Below, in pieces: positions 42,018 to 50,180 of a stretch of DNA of 64,000 nucleotides. The DNA is from Cumulibacter sp047975195. GTDB taxonomy: Bacteria > Actinomycetota > Actinomycetes > Mycobacteriales > Antricoccaceae. The position numbers and the translations under genes are program-made. Positions within the stretch are counted from its first letter, which is position 1, and each line of letters begins with the position of its first letter. The notes below the pieces were generated by a model, which searched no databases, was not told where the DNA came from, and saw nothing but the letters and a program-made list of their open reading frames with translations. The stretch is taken from contig JBKEDB010000001.1 in NCBI GenBank assembly GCA_047975195.1, positions 62,001 to 126,000 on the forward strand, in the 5' to 3' direction.

Positions 42018-42665
42018 GTGACGCGGCACACCGAGCGGCGCCGTCTGACTCAAGCGGCGATCTTCGACGCGGCCGTGGCGCTCTTCGACGAGCGAGGGTA
42101 CGACGCAACGTCCGTCGAGGACGTCTGCGCTGCCGCTGGCGTCGGGCGAGCAACGTTCTTCCGGTACTACGAGACCAAAACGGGGTTGATCCGAGAGGTC
42201 GACGTGCGGGTGGCAGCCGACGTCCGCGCTCGGCTTGGACTGGATGCGGATCGGCTTTCTGTCGCCAACGGCATTGGATTGCCGCAGTTATTGCGTGCGA
42301 TCGGCGACGGATTATTCACGATGTGGACCGACGCAAGCGCCGGGATGCTGGCGATCGGTCGTGAGTCCGGCTCGATCGCCCGGCCGTCACGACGGGTATT
42401 CGCACAGACGCTTGAGGTCGCGATCGGGGTGATCACCGCGGTCCGCGAGCGCGGAGAACTGCACTCGCCGCTACCTCCACAACTGATCGGGTACGCCGTG
42501 CTCATGCAACTGACCGGCGCTGCCGCATGGTGGATCGACACCCCGGACGCCGACCTCCGAGGCCTGCTGGACGGAACCATTGAGCACTGCCTACAGGGCT
42601 ATCAGCCCGCGCCGTACTCTGCACACTCGCTAGATTCGGCTGCGGCGTCGGTCTCACTCGATTAG
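42018..42665 (+). CDS. TetR-family regulator of the monooxygenase cluster
   Basis: A 215-aa TetR repressor. The DNA-binding helices are AAIFDAAVALFDERGYDATS and VEDVCAAAGVGRATFFRYYE (residues about 10-55), followed by a ligand domain. It is divergent from the monooxygenase genes and a perfect palindrome lies between, so it probably represses them and releases on binding a ketone or lactone. The start is GTG 42018. A 9-codon reading frame (ATG 41992, MATELAGRR) ends in a TGA that overlaps this GTG by 3 bp, so translation may be coupled to a leader peptide. Confidence 0.88.
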   Translation: MTRHTERRRLTQAAIFDAAVALFDERGYDATSVEDVCAAAGVGRATFFRYYETKTGLIREVDVRVAADVRARLGLDADRLSVANGIGLPQLLRAIGDGLFTMWTDASAGMLAIGRESGSIARPSRRVFAQTLEVAIGVITAVRERGELHSPLPPQLIGYAVLMQLTGAAAWWIDTPDADLRGLLDGTIEHCLQGYQPAPYSAHSLDSAAASVSLD

Positions 42666-42707
42666 TCCTCCGTCTTCGCGGCCACGAACTGGCCGAGCCG
42701 CAGGGGT

Positions 42708-43556
42708 TCAGATAGTGACACCCAGGTCGTCCAGGGCCGCCTGGAACTCGGGGATATCGATGGCAGGGCCTTCCGCCAGGTTGGCGAGGTTGCGGAACAG
42801 CGCAGTGAGGTCGCGGCCGTCCAATGCGTACTCAACGATGCCCTGCTGCGCGACGCCACGGCCGGGCACGTTCTCGGGGTCACCTGCGAAGCCGGTCGCG
42901 GGCGCGGTGATTGTCGTAGCCTCGCCCTTCGCGGTCGGCCGGGTGTTCAATGCGAAGTGGTGCAGATGTCCGCTGCCGAAGCCCTTGACGTCGACGTCCG
43001 CCAGTACCTCGAGCAAGCGATCGCGCGCCGCAGTGGGGATCGCGATGTTGTGCTCGAGCGATTCTTCTTCGTACGGGTTCCACACGGGCTTGTGGCAGAA
43101 CACCAGGGTCGGGCGGTTGCCGATCTGCGCGGGGAGGGTCTCGAGCCACTCCCACTGAGCGGTCTCTTCGGCCATGCCGCTGCCCATGATCTCGCTGTTG
43201 AAACCGATGAGCGCCCACTCACCGACGATCTCCAGCCATCGGTCTTCGCCGAAGACGGCCTGGAAGCCGACGAGGCGCTCGGGGGTGGTGACGATCCCGG
43301 CCCACGCGTTACCCATGCCCTCGCCGACGTCGTGGTTGCCCGGCAGAACGCGCAGCGGAGCGTTGATGCCCTGCAGGATCTTGTCGGCAGCGCGACGGTC
43401 CTGGTCGTTGTCGGGGTCGAGGATCGCGACGTCGCCAGTATGTACGACGAACACCGGGTCGATCTGGTTGATGAGTTCGACGAACTTCTCAAGATTGTCG
43501 GTGGTCGCTCCGCCGCGGCTCGAGATGTGCGTGTCGGTCAGTTGGACTATCTTCAT
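42708..43556 (-). CDS. Metallophosphoesterase, class III phosphodiesterase-like (1)
   Basis: A 282-aa calcineurin-like phosphoesterase. All metal motifs are visible: QLTDTHIS, VVHTGDVAI, VLPGNHDVG, LVFCHKPVW, FGSGHLHHF. It resembles cytoplasmic CpdA/Rv0805-type enzymes that cleave cyclic nucleotides or phosphodiesters. Two start sites exist: ATG 43556 (MKIVQLTD) and ATG 43577, because a 21-bp unit carrying the ribosome site and ATG is tandemly duplicated in frame. It is the last gene of the importer operon, following the ABC permease after 65-86 bp with a hairpin in between. Confidence 0.88.
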   Translation of the reverse strand: MKIVQLTDTHISSRGGATTDNLEKFVELINQIDPVFVVHTGDVAILDPDNDQDRRAADKILQGINAPLRVLPGNHDVGEGMGNAWAGIVTTPERLVGFQAVFGEDRWLEIVGEWALIGFNSEIMGSGMAEETAQWEWLETLPAQIGNRPTLVFCHKPVWNPYEEESLEHNIAIPTAARDRLLEVLADVDVKGFGSGHLHHFALNTRPTAKGEATTITAPATGFAGDPENVPGRGVAQQGIVEYALDGRDLTALFRNLANLAEGPAIDIPEFQAALDDLGVTI

Positions 43557-43600
43557 GGTCGTTCCTTTTGGCTTCATGGTCGTTCCTTTCGGGGAGATAA
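43557..43600 (-). repeat. Tandem duplication of ribosome site plus start codon
   Basis: On the minus strand AAAGGAACGACCATGAAG occurs twice, 21 bp apart, giving two in-frame starts each with its own AAAGGA ribosome site. The longer product adds MKPKGTT. Confidence 0.8.
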
Positions 43601-43620
43601 TCAAGGGAATTCCCGGGGGC

Positions 43621-43642
43621 GACAGGTGCAGGGCAACCTGTC
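43621..43642 (-). other. Small hairpin in importer operon
   Basis: The arms GACAGGT and ACCTGTC flank an 8-nt loop immediately after the permease stop and before the phosphoesterase gene. It may stabilise or attenuate the mRNA. There is no T-tract. Confidence 0.35.
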
Positions 43643-44626
43643 TCAGCGAAGGCCTGAGCGCACGAAGGCGTCGACGATGTAGCGCTGCAGAAACAGGTAG
43701 ATGAGGAAGATCGGGATGCAGGCGATGCCCGCGGCAGCCACGGTGGCGCCCCAGTTGGTTCCCTGGTCTCCGCCCATGAACGCGCGCAGACCCATCTGCA
43801 GCAGCGCGTTGGGCTCGTTGCGCATCACGAGGGTGGGCCACAGGTAGTTGTTCCAGGCCTCGATGAACAGCATGATGCCGAGCGCGGCGAGCGCGGGACG
43901 CATGTTCGGCAGCACGACGCGCAGCAGGATTCCCCAGTGGTTGCGGCCGTCCATATGGGCGGCGTCGATGAGCTCGCGGGGAAACGCCGTCATGTGCTGG
44001 CGCATCAGCATGACGGCGAAGGCCGATGCCAGGGAGGGGAGAATGACGCCGAGGACCGTGTCGAGTAGTCCCATGTTCGAGAGCGCGACGTAGTTCGGCA
44101 TCATCGTGACCTGAAAGGGCACGAGCCAGGAGCCGAGGAACACCAAGAACAGGACGTTCTTGCCGGGGAACTCCCACATGGCGAACCCGTACGCGGCGAG
44201 CGTCGCAAGGATCAGTTGCCCGGCCGCCACAGCCAGCGACATCAGGAACGTATTGCCGACCATGGAGAACACCGGAATGCTATCGAAGACTGTCGCGAAG
44301 TTCTCGAGGCTGATCGGCCATGGAAACAAGGTGTTCTCGCCGACATCCCCCTCGCGGCGGAACGCGGTGGCGAACAGCCAGTAGATCGGGAAGACACTGA
44401 TGAATGAAACTGCCAGCAGGACCAGGTGCCCGATGAGTCGGGCACCGAAGGGGTACTGCGCCTGAACGGTGGCGGCGTTGTCGGGATCCTTGCCGCGCCC
44501 ACGCCGGGACTCGCGCGGCTCGTTTGCTGGTGCGTCCTGCCCGGGCGGCTCCTCGCCTGCCACGGCCGGCTCGACGGCGACCGAGGCGAGTACCTGGTGG
44601 TGCGGCTCGGTGATGGTGAACGACAT
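43643..44626 (-). CDS. Carbohydrate-type ABC importer permease (MalG/UgpE-like)
   Basis: A 327-aa inner-membrane permease. An unusual hydrophilic N-terminus of about 75 residues precedes six helices (LIGHLVLLAVSFISVFPIYW; ILATLAAYGFAMWEFPG). The coupling EAA motif is ELIDAAHMDGRNHWGILLRV. It pairs with the upstream MalF-like permease, 11 bp away. Its first residues MSFTIT and 20 bases around the start are shared with that gene. CUT1-family importers take up oligosaccharides, polyols or glycerol-3-phosphate and its diesters. Confidence 0.92.
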   Translation of the reverse strand: MSFTITEPHHQVLASVAVEPAVAGEEPPGQDAPANEPRESRRGRGKDPDNAATVQAQYPFGARLIGHLVLLAVSFISVFPIYWLFATAFRREGDVGENTLFPWPISLENFATVFDSIPVFSMVGNTFLMSLAVAAGQLILATLAAYGFAMWEFPGKNVLFLVFLGSWLVPFQVTMMPNYVALSNMGLLDTVLGVILPSLASAFAVMLMRQHMTAFPRELIDAAHMDGRNHWGILLRVVLPNMRPALAALGIMLFIEAWNNYLWPTLVMRNEPNALLQMGLRAFMGGDQGTNWGATVAAAGIACIPIFLIYLFLQRYIVDAFVRSGLR

Positions 44627-44637
44627 GCATTCCTCGC

Positions 44638-45606
44638 TCAGTTGTCGTAGAAGGAAAGTCGGTCGGAGAGCTTGACCAGGCCGACCGCGATCAAGCCGAA
44701 CACGATGAAGAAGAGCGTGCCCGCAGCCCCAGCGCGTCCGGCGTCGAAGCTCATGAACGCGGATTCGTAGAGCAGGTAGTAGATGTTGTTCGTGCTGCCC
44801 ACCGGACCGCCCTGCGTGAGGATGTCGATCATCGGGAACGTCCACTGTGCCGACAACAGGATCGTCATCAGCACCAGGAACATGATCGTGGGCGACAGCA
44901 ACGGCATGGTGATCCTGCGGAAGATCCGGCCTCGACCGGAGCCGTCCATCGCCGCCGCTTCGGCGTAGTCAGGGCTGATTCCGGACAGTCCGGCATTGAT
45001 GACCAGCACGCCGAAGCCAAGCAGTTGCCAACTCACGATGACCATGATCGCGATCATCGCGCCGGGACTGCTCTGGAAAATGTTGCCGATGTCGGCACCG
45101 AAAAGCGCCTCGATCGTCTCGCCGATGATGCCCTCGTACGGACTGAACAGCCAGTTCCACGTGGCCGCTGCGGCGACGGGGGTGACCAGGAACGGCACGA
45201 AGATCAACGCCTGGTAGATCGTCTTGGCCCGGCCGTGCACGCGACGCGACAGCATGGCGATCAGTAGCGGCAGCGCCACCGAGCAGACCAGGAACGTGGC
45301 GATGTAGATGCCAGTGTTGACCAACGCCTTGCCGAGTTCCTTATCGTGCAGCAGGGCAAGGTAGTTGTCGAAGCCGACTGGCTGCTTCGGCGCGGTAGGC
45401 AGCAGATTCCAACTGTAGAAAGACAGCTCGATGGTCTCGACCAACGGCTTGTAGATCCAGATCACGAGCATCGCGATCGCTGGGAGCACGTAGAGGTACG
45501 GCGCGAGAGGGATCCGACCGCGCCGCCGCTCGTTCACCGGTTGGCCGTCGCGGGCGATGAGGTCGAGCGGGTCAAGCCCGGGAGCGGGTGTGATCGTGAA
45601 CGACAT
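44638..45606 (-). CDS. Carbohydrate-type ABC importer permease (MalF/UgpA-like)
   Basis: A 322-aa permease with six helices (LYVLPAIAMLVIWIYKPLVE; TGIYIATFLVCSVALPLLIA). The EAA coupling loop is DYAEAAAMDGSGRGRIFRRI, and the late TQGGPVGSTNNIYYLLYE is a CUT1 hallmark. It forms the channel with the UgpE-like subunit. The start is ATG 45606. It lies 42 bp after a metallophosphoesterase gene in the same operon. Translation starts with MSFTIT, the same as its partner. Confidence 0.92.
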   Translation of the reverse strand: MSFTITPAPGLDPLDLIARDGQPVNERRRGRIPLAPYLYVLPAIAMLVIWIYKPLVETIELSFYSWNLLPTAPKQPVGFDNYLALLHDKELGKALVNTGIYIATFLVCSVALPLLIAMLSRRVHGRAKTIYQALIFVPFLVTPVAAAATWNWLFSPYEGIIGETIEALFGADIGNIFQSSPGAMIAIMVIVSWQLLGFGVLVINAGLSGISPDYAEAAAMDGSGRGRIFRRITMPLLSPTIMFLVLMTILLSAQWTFPMIDILTQGGPVGSTNNIYYLLYESAFMSFDAGRAGAAGTLFFIVFGLIAVGLVKLSDRLSFYDN

Positions 45607-45648
45607 GCAGGCCTTCCAGGTTCCTTCTTCAGCGGATTCCGGCGCGGA

Positions 45649-46560
45649 CTACTGCCGCCCGTTCGCGGCCTCGACCACGGCAAGCTGCTCGTCCGCGCTC
45701 ATCGCCATGAGTTCGGCGAACTGGTCGGCGGAGAACTCGTACGCGGTCGGGAAGTTGCCGATCGGTACGACCGAGTGCAGGACGCGGTCCTCGTAGACGT
45801 GCACGAGGTTGTAGGACTGGCCGCCGCTTTGTCCGCGCATATTCGGAAAACTGACCTCGAGATCCTGCGAATAGTAGGTGGCCGAGGCGACCGAGACCGG
45901 CACCCCGGCAAAGGTCGAGGTCGTCGAGTAGTGCAGGTGACCGCCGAGGATGCCGACGACGTCGGTGCCCGCGATGACGCGAGCGAGGCGCTCCTGCTCG
46001 CGCAGTTCGACCAGGCGGATCAGGCCGATCGGGCTGTAGACCGGCGGGTGATGCAGCGCGAGCAACGTGCCGTCCGGGGCTGGCGTCTTGAGCACGTCGG
46101 TGAGCCACTCCAACTGGGCCTGGCTGATCTCGCCGTAGTGCTGGCCCGGGACGGTGGAGTCCAATGCGATAACGCGCAGGCCGTTTACATCCCACACCTT
46201 GTCGTACGGCTCGTTGCTCGGGGCAGCGTCGAGGAGGTTCTCGTAGAAGTTCTCGCGATTGTCGTGGTTGCCCATGACCCAGACAACCTGCGCGCCATAG
46301 TCGGCGGCGGCCTTCTCGACGACAGCGCGCACGCGCTGGTACGCCTCAACCTCGCCGGTGTCGGCGATATCGCCGGTGACGACGATCGCCTCGGGAACCG
46401 CGTTGCCGCGCGCGAAGCCCTCGAACATCCTCGTCAGGTTCGCCTCGGAGTCAATAATGTCGTGCAGGATCCCGCCGTTCGTCTCGGACGAGACGAAATG
46501 GGTGTCGGACAGGTGCAGCAGGAAGTGTTTCGCCCGCGGATAGTCGTTGAAGTCGGTCAT
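45649..46560 (-). CDS. Metallophosphoesterase, class III phosphodiesterase-like (2)
   Basis: A 303-aa calcineurin-like phosphoesterase with full metal set: LLHLSDTHFVS, IVVTGDIADTG, WVMGNHDNRE, LLALHHPPVY, ILGGHLHYS. It resembles CpdA/Rv0805 (3',5'-cyclic nucleotide and glycerophosphodiester phosphodiesterases). There is no signal peptide, so it acts in the cytoplasm. It is embedded between the phosphatase and permease genes of the importer operon (36 and 42 bp gaps). It is only distantly similar to the first phosphoesterase at 42708, so the operon carries two enzymes of the same class, perhaps with different substrates. Confidence 0.9.
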   Translation of the reverse strand: MTDFNDYPRAKHFLLHLSDTHFVSSETNGGILHDIIDSEANLTRMFEGFARGNAVPEAIVVTGDIADTGEVEAYQRVRAVVEKAAADYGAQVVWVMGNHDNRENFYENLLDAAPSNEPYDKVWDVNGLRVIALDSTVPGQHYGEISQAQLEWLTDVLKTPAPDGTLLALHHPPVYSPIGLIRLVELREQERLARVIAGTDVVGILGGHLHYSTTSTFAGVPVSVASATYYSQDLEVSFPNMRGQSGGQSYNLVHVYEDRVLHSVVPIGNFPTAYEFSADQFAELMAMSADEQLAVVEAANGRQ

Positions 46561-46596
46561 GAGAGATCTCGCTGTTCGTGTCGGAGGCGTCGGCGG

Positions 46597-47343
46597 TCAG
46601 TGCTTGAGGACAGCGGCGCTGAGCGCGGAACGGTCGGCGGCGCTGAAGCCGTGCGCGGTCAGGTATTCAAGCCCTGACCCCCACTCGCTTTCCCAACGGT
46701 CGATGATTCGCTCCGTCAGGGTGGCCGGGCTAGTGGCGACGAGCGCGATGGTGTCGTCGTGCTGCGGATAGCCGGACTCCAGCATCTTGGCGATCATCCG
46801 ATCAACCCACGGACCGGCGAGATAGCCCTCAGTAAGGGCGTAGTCGGCCACGACATCCTCGCGGGGTACGCCGAGGGCCAGTAAGGTCAGCGCCACGACG
46901 AGACCGGTGCGGTCTTTGCCAGCGGTGCAGTGCACCAGGACGGGTGCGTCGCCCGAGGTGGCGATGAGCCGGACGGCGTTGGTCAACTGCTCGCCGTGCT
47001 CGTCGATGATGTCGTCGTACACGTCTGAGATCGAGCGGGGCGCCTCTGGCATCACCGTGGGCTGGCCCGCGGTGAAGATCGGCGCGTGCACGATCTCAAT
47101 CTCGGGCAGCTCGGTTCGGTCCGCTACCGTCTCGTCGTCGCTGCGCAGATCGATGATGCGGCGGACGCCGAGATCCGCGATAGCGGTTTTGCCCGTCGGC
47201 GTCAGCATGTGCAGGCCGTCGGAACGGAAGAACTTGCCCTGTCGTACGGCGGCGTCGCCGGCGCGGTAGCCGCCGAGTTCGCGCAGGTTGTAGGTGCCAT
47301 CGACGGGGAGCCGACGGCCCAGGTAGATGTTCGTCTGGGTCAT
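46597..47343 (-). CDS. Tyrosine/lipid phosphatase (MptpB-like, Y_phosphatase3)
   Basis: A 248-aa cysteine phosphatase. The P-loop is VLVHCTAGKDRTGLVVAL, with catalytic Cys, Arg and the Lys-Asp pair that mark the MptpB group active on phosphotyrosine and phosphoinositides. The N-terminus NLRELGGYRAGD is the family's conserved opening (N-x-R-D/E-L-GG). It is cytoplasmic. It lies between the solute-binding protein and phosphoesterase genes (39 and 36 bp gaps) and is thus part of the importer operon. In this context a small-molecule phosphate substrate seems more likely than a protein. Confidence 0.9.
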   Translation of the reverse strand: MTQTNIYLGRRLPVDGTYNLRELGGYRAGDAAVRQGKFFRSDGLHMLTPTGKTAIADLGVRRIIDLRSDDETVADRTELPEIEIVHAPIFTAGQPTVMPEAPRSISDVYDDIIDEHGEQLTNAVRLIATSGDAPVLVHCTAGKDRTGLVVALTLLALGVPREDVVADYALTEGYLAGPWVDRMIAKMLESGYPQHDDTIALVATSPATLTERIIDRWESEWGSGLEYLTAHGFSAADRSALSAAVLKH

Positions 47344-47382
47344 GTCTGAGGCGCTACCTTTGCTGATCAGATCGAGTGGGAA

Positions 47383-48747
47383 TCACTTGACGAGGGCTTG
47401 CGCGTCCTCTTGAGCCAGCTGCATCGTCTGCTTTGGGTCCTGGCCTTGGAAGACCGAGTTCTGCACGGCATCCATGAAGATCTTCGAGATCTGCGCGTAG
47501 TTGTTACCTGGATAGGAGTCCCACGGCTTGAGGTCATGGAGTTGCTCGACGTTCACCTTCGCGCCGGGAGTGGTGTTGTACCACTCGTTGAGCGGAGCTC
47601 CTGCAGTGGAGGCGAGCGTGTCGCGCAGCGGCACATAGCCGATGTTCTCGGCGATGGCCTCGACCGCCGCCGGGCTGGTGAGGAACTTGATGAACTCCCA
47701 TGCGGCCGCCTGCTTCTTCGGGTCGGCGTTCTCTTGGTGCGGGATGACCAGCATCGAGCCGGAGTTGGTCGGCGCGGGCGCCTTGTCGCCGAAGGACGGC
47801 ATCCTGGTCGCCGCCAGCGTCCAGTTGTTGGCGGTCGCGCCTTTCTGCAGCGTGGTCGAGACGTTGGCGGTCTGCAGGTACATCACCGCGGCACCGGTCG
47901 ACATCGCCAGTTGGCCGTTGTTCAAGTCGACGTTGCTGAGCACGCCGTCGTCGTACAGCTCACGCATTGTCTCGACCGCGCCGACGGCCTCGTCGCCACC
48001 GAACTCGATGGTCTTCTTGTCCGCGGACACGATGCTGCCGCCGTTGGACTTGATGACGCCCTGCATGGACCAGTCACCGCCAGATTGCACGGCGCCGTTG
48101 ACCAGCGGGGCCGAGTACCCGGCTTCGAGGAACTTCGTGCCGATCTGGGCAATCTCGTCCCACGTCGGCGCCTCGGGCATGGTGATGCCCAACTCGTCGA
48201 AGGCGCTCTGGTTGTACCAGAGGATCGGTGTCGAGAAGACGTACGGCATGCCCCACGTCTTGCCGTCCAGGTCGGACAGCACCTGCGCGTTCTCGTTGTA
48301 CGGGTACTCGCCGCCGAAGGACTCGTCCAGCGCATCCTGGCCGACCAAGTCGACCAGCGGGTCGATGACGCCCTGCGTGGCTAGCCAGTGCAGCGCATCG
48401 AAAGTCTGCTGCGCGACGTCAGGAGTGTTGCCGGCGAGTATCGCCTGCTGCAGCGCAGCGGCGTACGAGGTGTTCGTAGTGATGTTCGTCGGCGCCTGCG
48501 GTACGACGTCGATGTTCGGGTGCTCGGTCTCGAACTGCGCGACCAGGCTGTCGATGAACTCCGGAAACTGGTTGGGCATGTAGTTGTAGGTGTCCCACGT
48601 GATGGTGACCTCGTCGTTCGGCGAGAGCTCCGGCAGCGGTTTGACCGTTCCGGCGGACGCCGAACCGGTACCGCTGCACGCGGACAGGCTGAGCATGGCG
48701 ACGGCGGAGGTCGCGAGGGCGAGAGAAAGACGCTTGGGCAAGCGCAC
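47383..48747 (-). CDS. ABC importer solute-binding lipoprotein (UgpB/MalE-like)
   Basis: A 454-aa extracytoplasmic binding protein of family 1. The signal LPKRLSLALATSAVAMLSLS ends in lipobox LSAC. Landmarks are DEVTITWDTYNYMPNQFPEF, YAAALQQAILAGNTPDVAQQ and AWEFIKFLTSPAAVEAIAEN. GTG 48747 is chosen because AAGGAG lies 5 bp upstream and the signal peptide begins at once. It follows the ATPase gene after 89 bp, in which a TTCGGT/ACCGAA palindrome (48801-48813) is present. The ligand is probably a sugar or a sugar/polyol phosphate. Confidence 0.92.
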   Translation of the reverse strand: MRLPKRLSLALATSAVAMLSLSACSGTGSASAGTVKPLPELSPNDEVTITWDTYNYMPNQFPEFIDSLVAQFETEHPNIDVVPQAPTNITTNTSYAAALQQAILAGNTPDVAQQTFDALHWLATQGVIDPLVDLVGQDALDESFGGEYPYNENAQVLSDLDGKTWGMPYVFSTPILWYNQSAFDELGITMPEAPTWDEIAQIGTKFLEAGYSAPLVNGAVQSGGDWSMQGVIKSNGGSIVSADKKTIEFGGDEAVGAVETMRELYDDGVLSNVDLNNGQLAMSTGAAVMYLQTANVSTTLQKGATANNWTLAATRMPSFGDKAPAPTNSGSMLVIPHQENADPKKQAAAWEFIKFLTSPAAVEAIAENIGYVPLRDTLASTAGAPLNEWYNTTPGAKVNVEQLHDLKPWDSYPGNNYAQISKIFMDAVQNSVFQGQDPKQTMQLAQEDAQALVK

Positions 48748-48800
48748 AGCAGCTCCTTGGTTCTGTATGGGTGGGTCCGGCGCGGGGCCGGTGAAGGTGG

Positions 48801-48813
48801 TTCGGTTACCGAA
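48801..48813. promoter_or_regulatory. Small palindrome TTCGGTTACCGAA upstream of binding-protein gene
   Basis: A perfect 6-bp inverted repeat around one base, 54 bp before the solute-binding protein start in the 89-bp gap after the ATPase gene. It could be an operator or a processing site. Confidence 0.25.
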
Positions 48814-48836
48814 TCGGGGACGTACGTGCCCGGGGT

Positions 48837-49970
48837 CTACGAGCGGACCAGCAATGCCTCTTCGGGGACGGTGAGCGGCACGTCCGGCGTCCATTCCATG
48901 CGCCGGCCCGTGGCGCGATCGAAGAGATGGATGTCTGCGAGCCGGGCACCGAGAGCGATCTGCTGGCCGCGCTCGAGTACGACCTCGCGGCTGCTCTTGG
49001 CGGTGATGAGGTTCTGTCCCGCGCGCACGTAGACGATCTGCTCGGAGCCGAGGTTCTCAATCCGCTCGATCAAGCCCTCAACGCTCAGAGCACCGCTCTT
49101 CCGCTCCGCGATCCGCAAGTGCTCGGGGCGTACGCCGACAACAACCTCACGCTCATCGGTCTCGCCCTCCCACAGCACGGCGTCGATGCCCTGGGCACAA
49201 GCAGTGATCACTCCGCCCGCCGACGAGACCGTGCCCTCCAGCAGGTTCATCGGCGGCGCACCGACGAAACCTGCGACGAATACCGAAGCGGGGCGGTCGT
49301 AGACCACCTCCGGGGTGCCAACTTGCTCGATCCGTCCGCCGTTGAGGATGACGACCTTGGTCGCCATCGTCATCGCCTCAACCTGGTCGTGGGTGACGTA
49401 GATGAAGGTGGCGGCGAGCCGATCGTGCAGCTCGGAGAGCTCCTGTCGGGTAGCGGTGCGTAACTTCGCGTCGAGGTTCGATAAGGGCTCGTCCATCAGG
49501 TACGCGCTGGGCTCGCGAACGAGCGCGCGACCGACGGCGACGCGTTGACGCTGGCCGCCGGAGAGCTCCTTGGGCTTGCGGTGCAGTAGCTTCTCGAGCC
49601 CCAGCGAGGCAGCCGCGCGGGCGACCCGGTCCTTCTTCTCTGCGGCGGGCATGTCCAGCACGCCGAGGGGAAACGCCAGGTTCTTCTCGACCGATAGGTG
49701 CGGGTAGAGCGCGTAGCTCTGGAACACCATCGCGAGGTTGCGCTTCTTCGATGGGAGTCCGGTGACGTCCTTTCCGTCGATCAGGATGCGTCCCGACGTG
49801 GGATTCAGCAGGCCCGCGATCATGCGCAGCAGCGTCGTCTTGCCGCATCCGCTGGGGCCTAGCAGGACGACGAAGTCGCCGTCCTCGATGGTCAGGTCGA
49901 CGCCGTCGACGGCGCGGTGATCCTTGAACTGCTGAGTCAGGCCCTGGATCTCGATGCGGCTCACGTGCAT
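48837..49970 (-). CDS. ABC importer ATPase (UgpC/MsmK-like)
   Basis: A 377-aa ATPase of the CUT1 MalK/UgpC family. Walker A is GPSGCGKTTLLRMIAGL, the signature LSGGQRQRVAVGRALVR, Walker B YLMDEPLSNLDAKLR, and the switch ATFIYVTHDQVEAMTM. A C-terminal OB/TOBE domain (residues about 240-377) has VVGVRPEHLRIAE. It heads the importer operon; ATG 49970 is preceded by GAGGAGA. Upstream is a CCCTGAT/ATCAGGG hairpin or operator. The RpiR gene is 210 bp upstream on the same strand. Confidence 0.94.
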   Translation of the reverse strand: MHVSRIEIQGLTQQFKDHRAVDGVDLTIEDGDFVVLLGPSGCGKTTLLRMIAGLLNPTSGRILIDGKDVTGLPSKKRNLAMVFQSYALYPHLSVEKNLAFPLGVLDMPAAEKKDRVARAAASLGLEKLLHRKPKELSGGQRQRVAVGRALVREPSAYLMDEPLSNLDAKLRTATRQELSELHDRLAATFIYVTHDQVEAMTMATKVVILNGGRIEQVGTPEVVYDRPASVFVAGFVGAPPMNLLEGTVSSAGGVITACAQGIDAVLWEGETDEREVVVGVRPEHLRIAERKSGALSVEGLIERIENLGSEQIVYVRAGQNLITAKSSREVVLERGQQIALGARLADIHLFDRATGRRMEWTPDVPLTVPEEALLVRS

Positions 49971-49992
49971 CTCCTCGCTAAGAAATATCGTT

Positions 49993-50014
49993 CCCTGATA
50001 ACTAACGATCAGGG
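49993..50014. promoter_or_regulatory. Inverted repeat upstream of importer operon
   Basis: The 7-bp arms CCCTGAT and ATCAGGG flank an 8-bp spacer, 22 bp before the ATPase start, in an AT-rich leader. It is a candidate RpiR operator. On the plus strand it is followed by TTTTT and could also act as a terminator. Confidence 0.45.
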
Positions 50015-50180
50015 TTTTTCGTTACGCAAGAAGAATGAGAGTCGAAGGTAAACGGCACCCCACGCACGGAGGACCAATCGTCAGCGTTCGTTCGAAATGT
50101 CCGGAGCCCAACGTGAGCGCGGTCTCCTCGTCCGCAGGCGGTCTATAGCCTCGCCCGGCAAAGATTCAGAATCGAGCCGC

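Noticed and set aside
43557..44177. N-terminal extension of the phosphoesterase frame into the permease gene
   Set aside because: The region encodes the UgpE-like permease in another frame; the phosphoesterase motifs begin only at MKIVQLTD.
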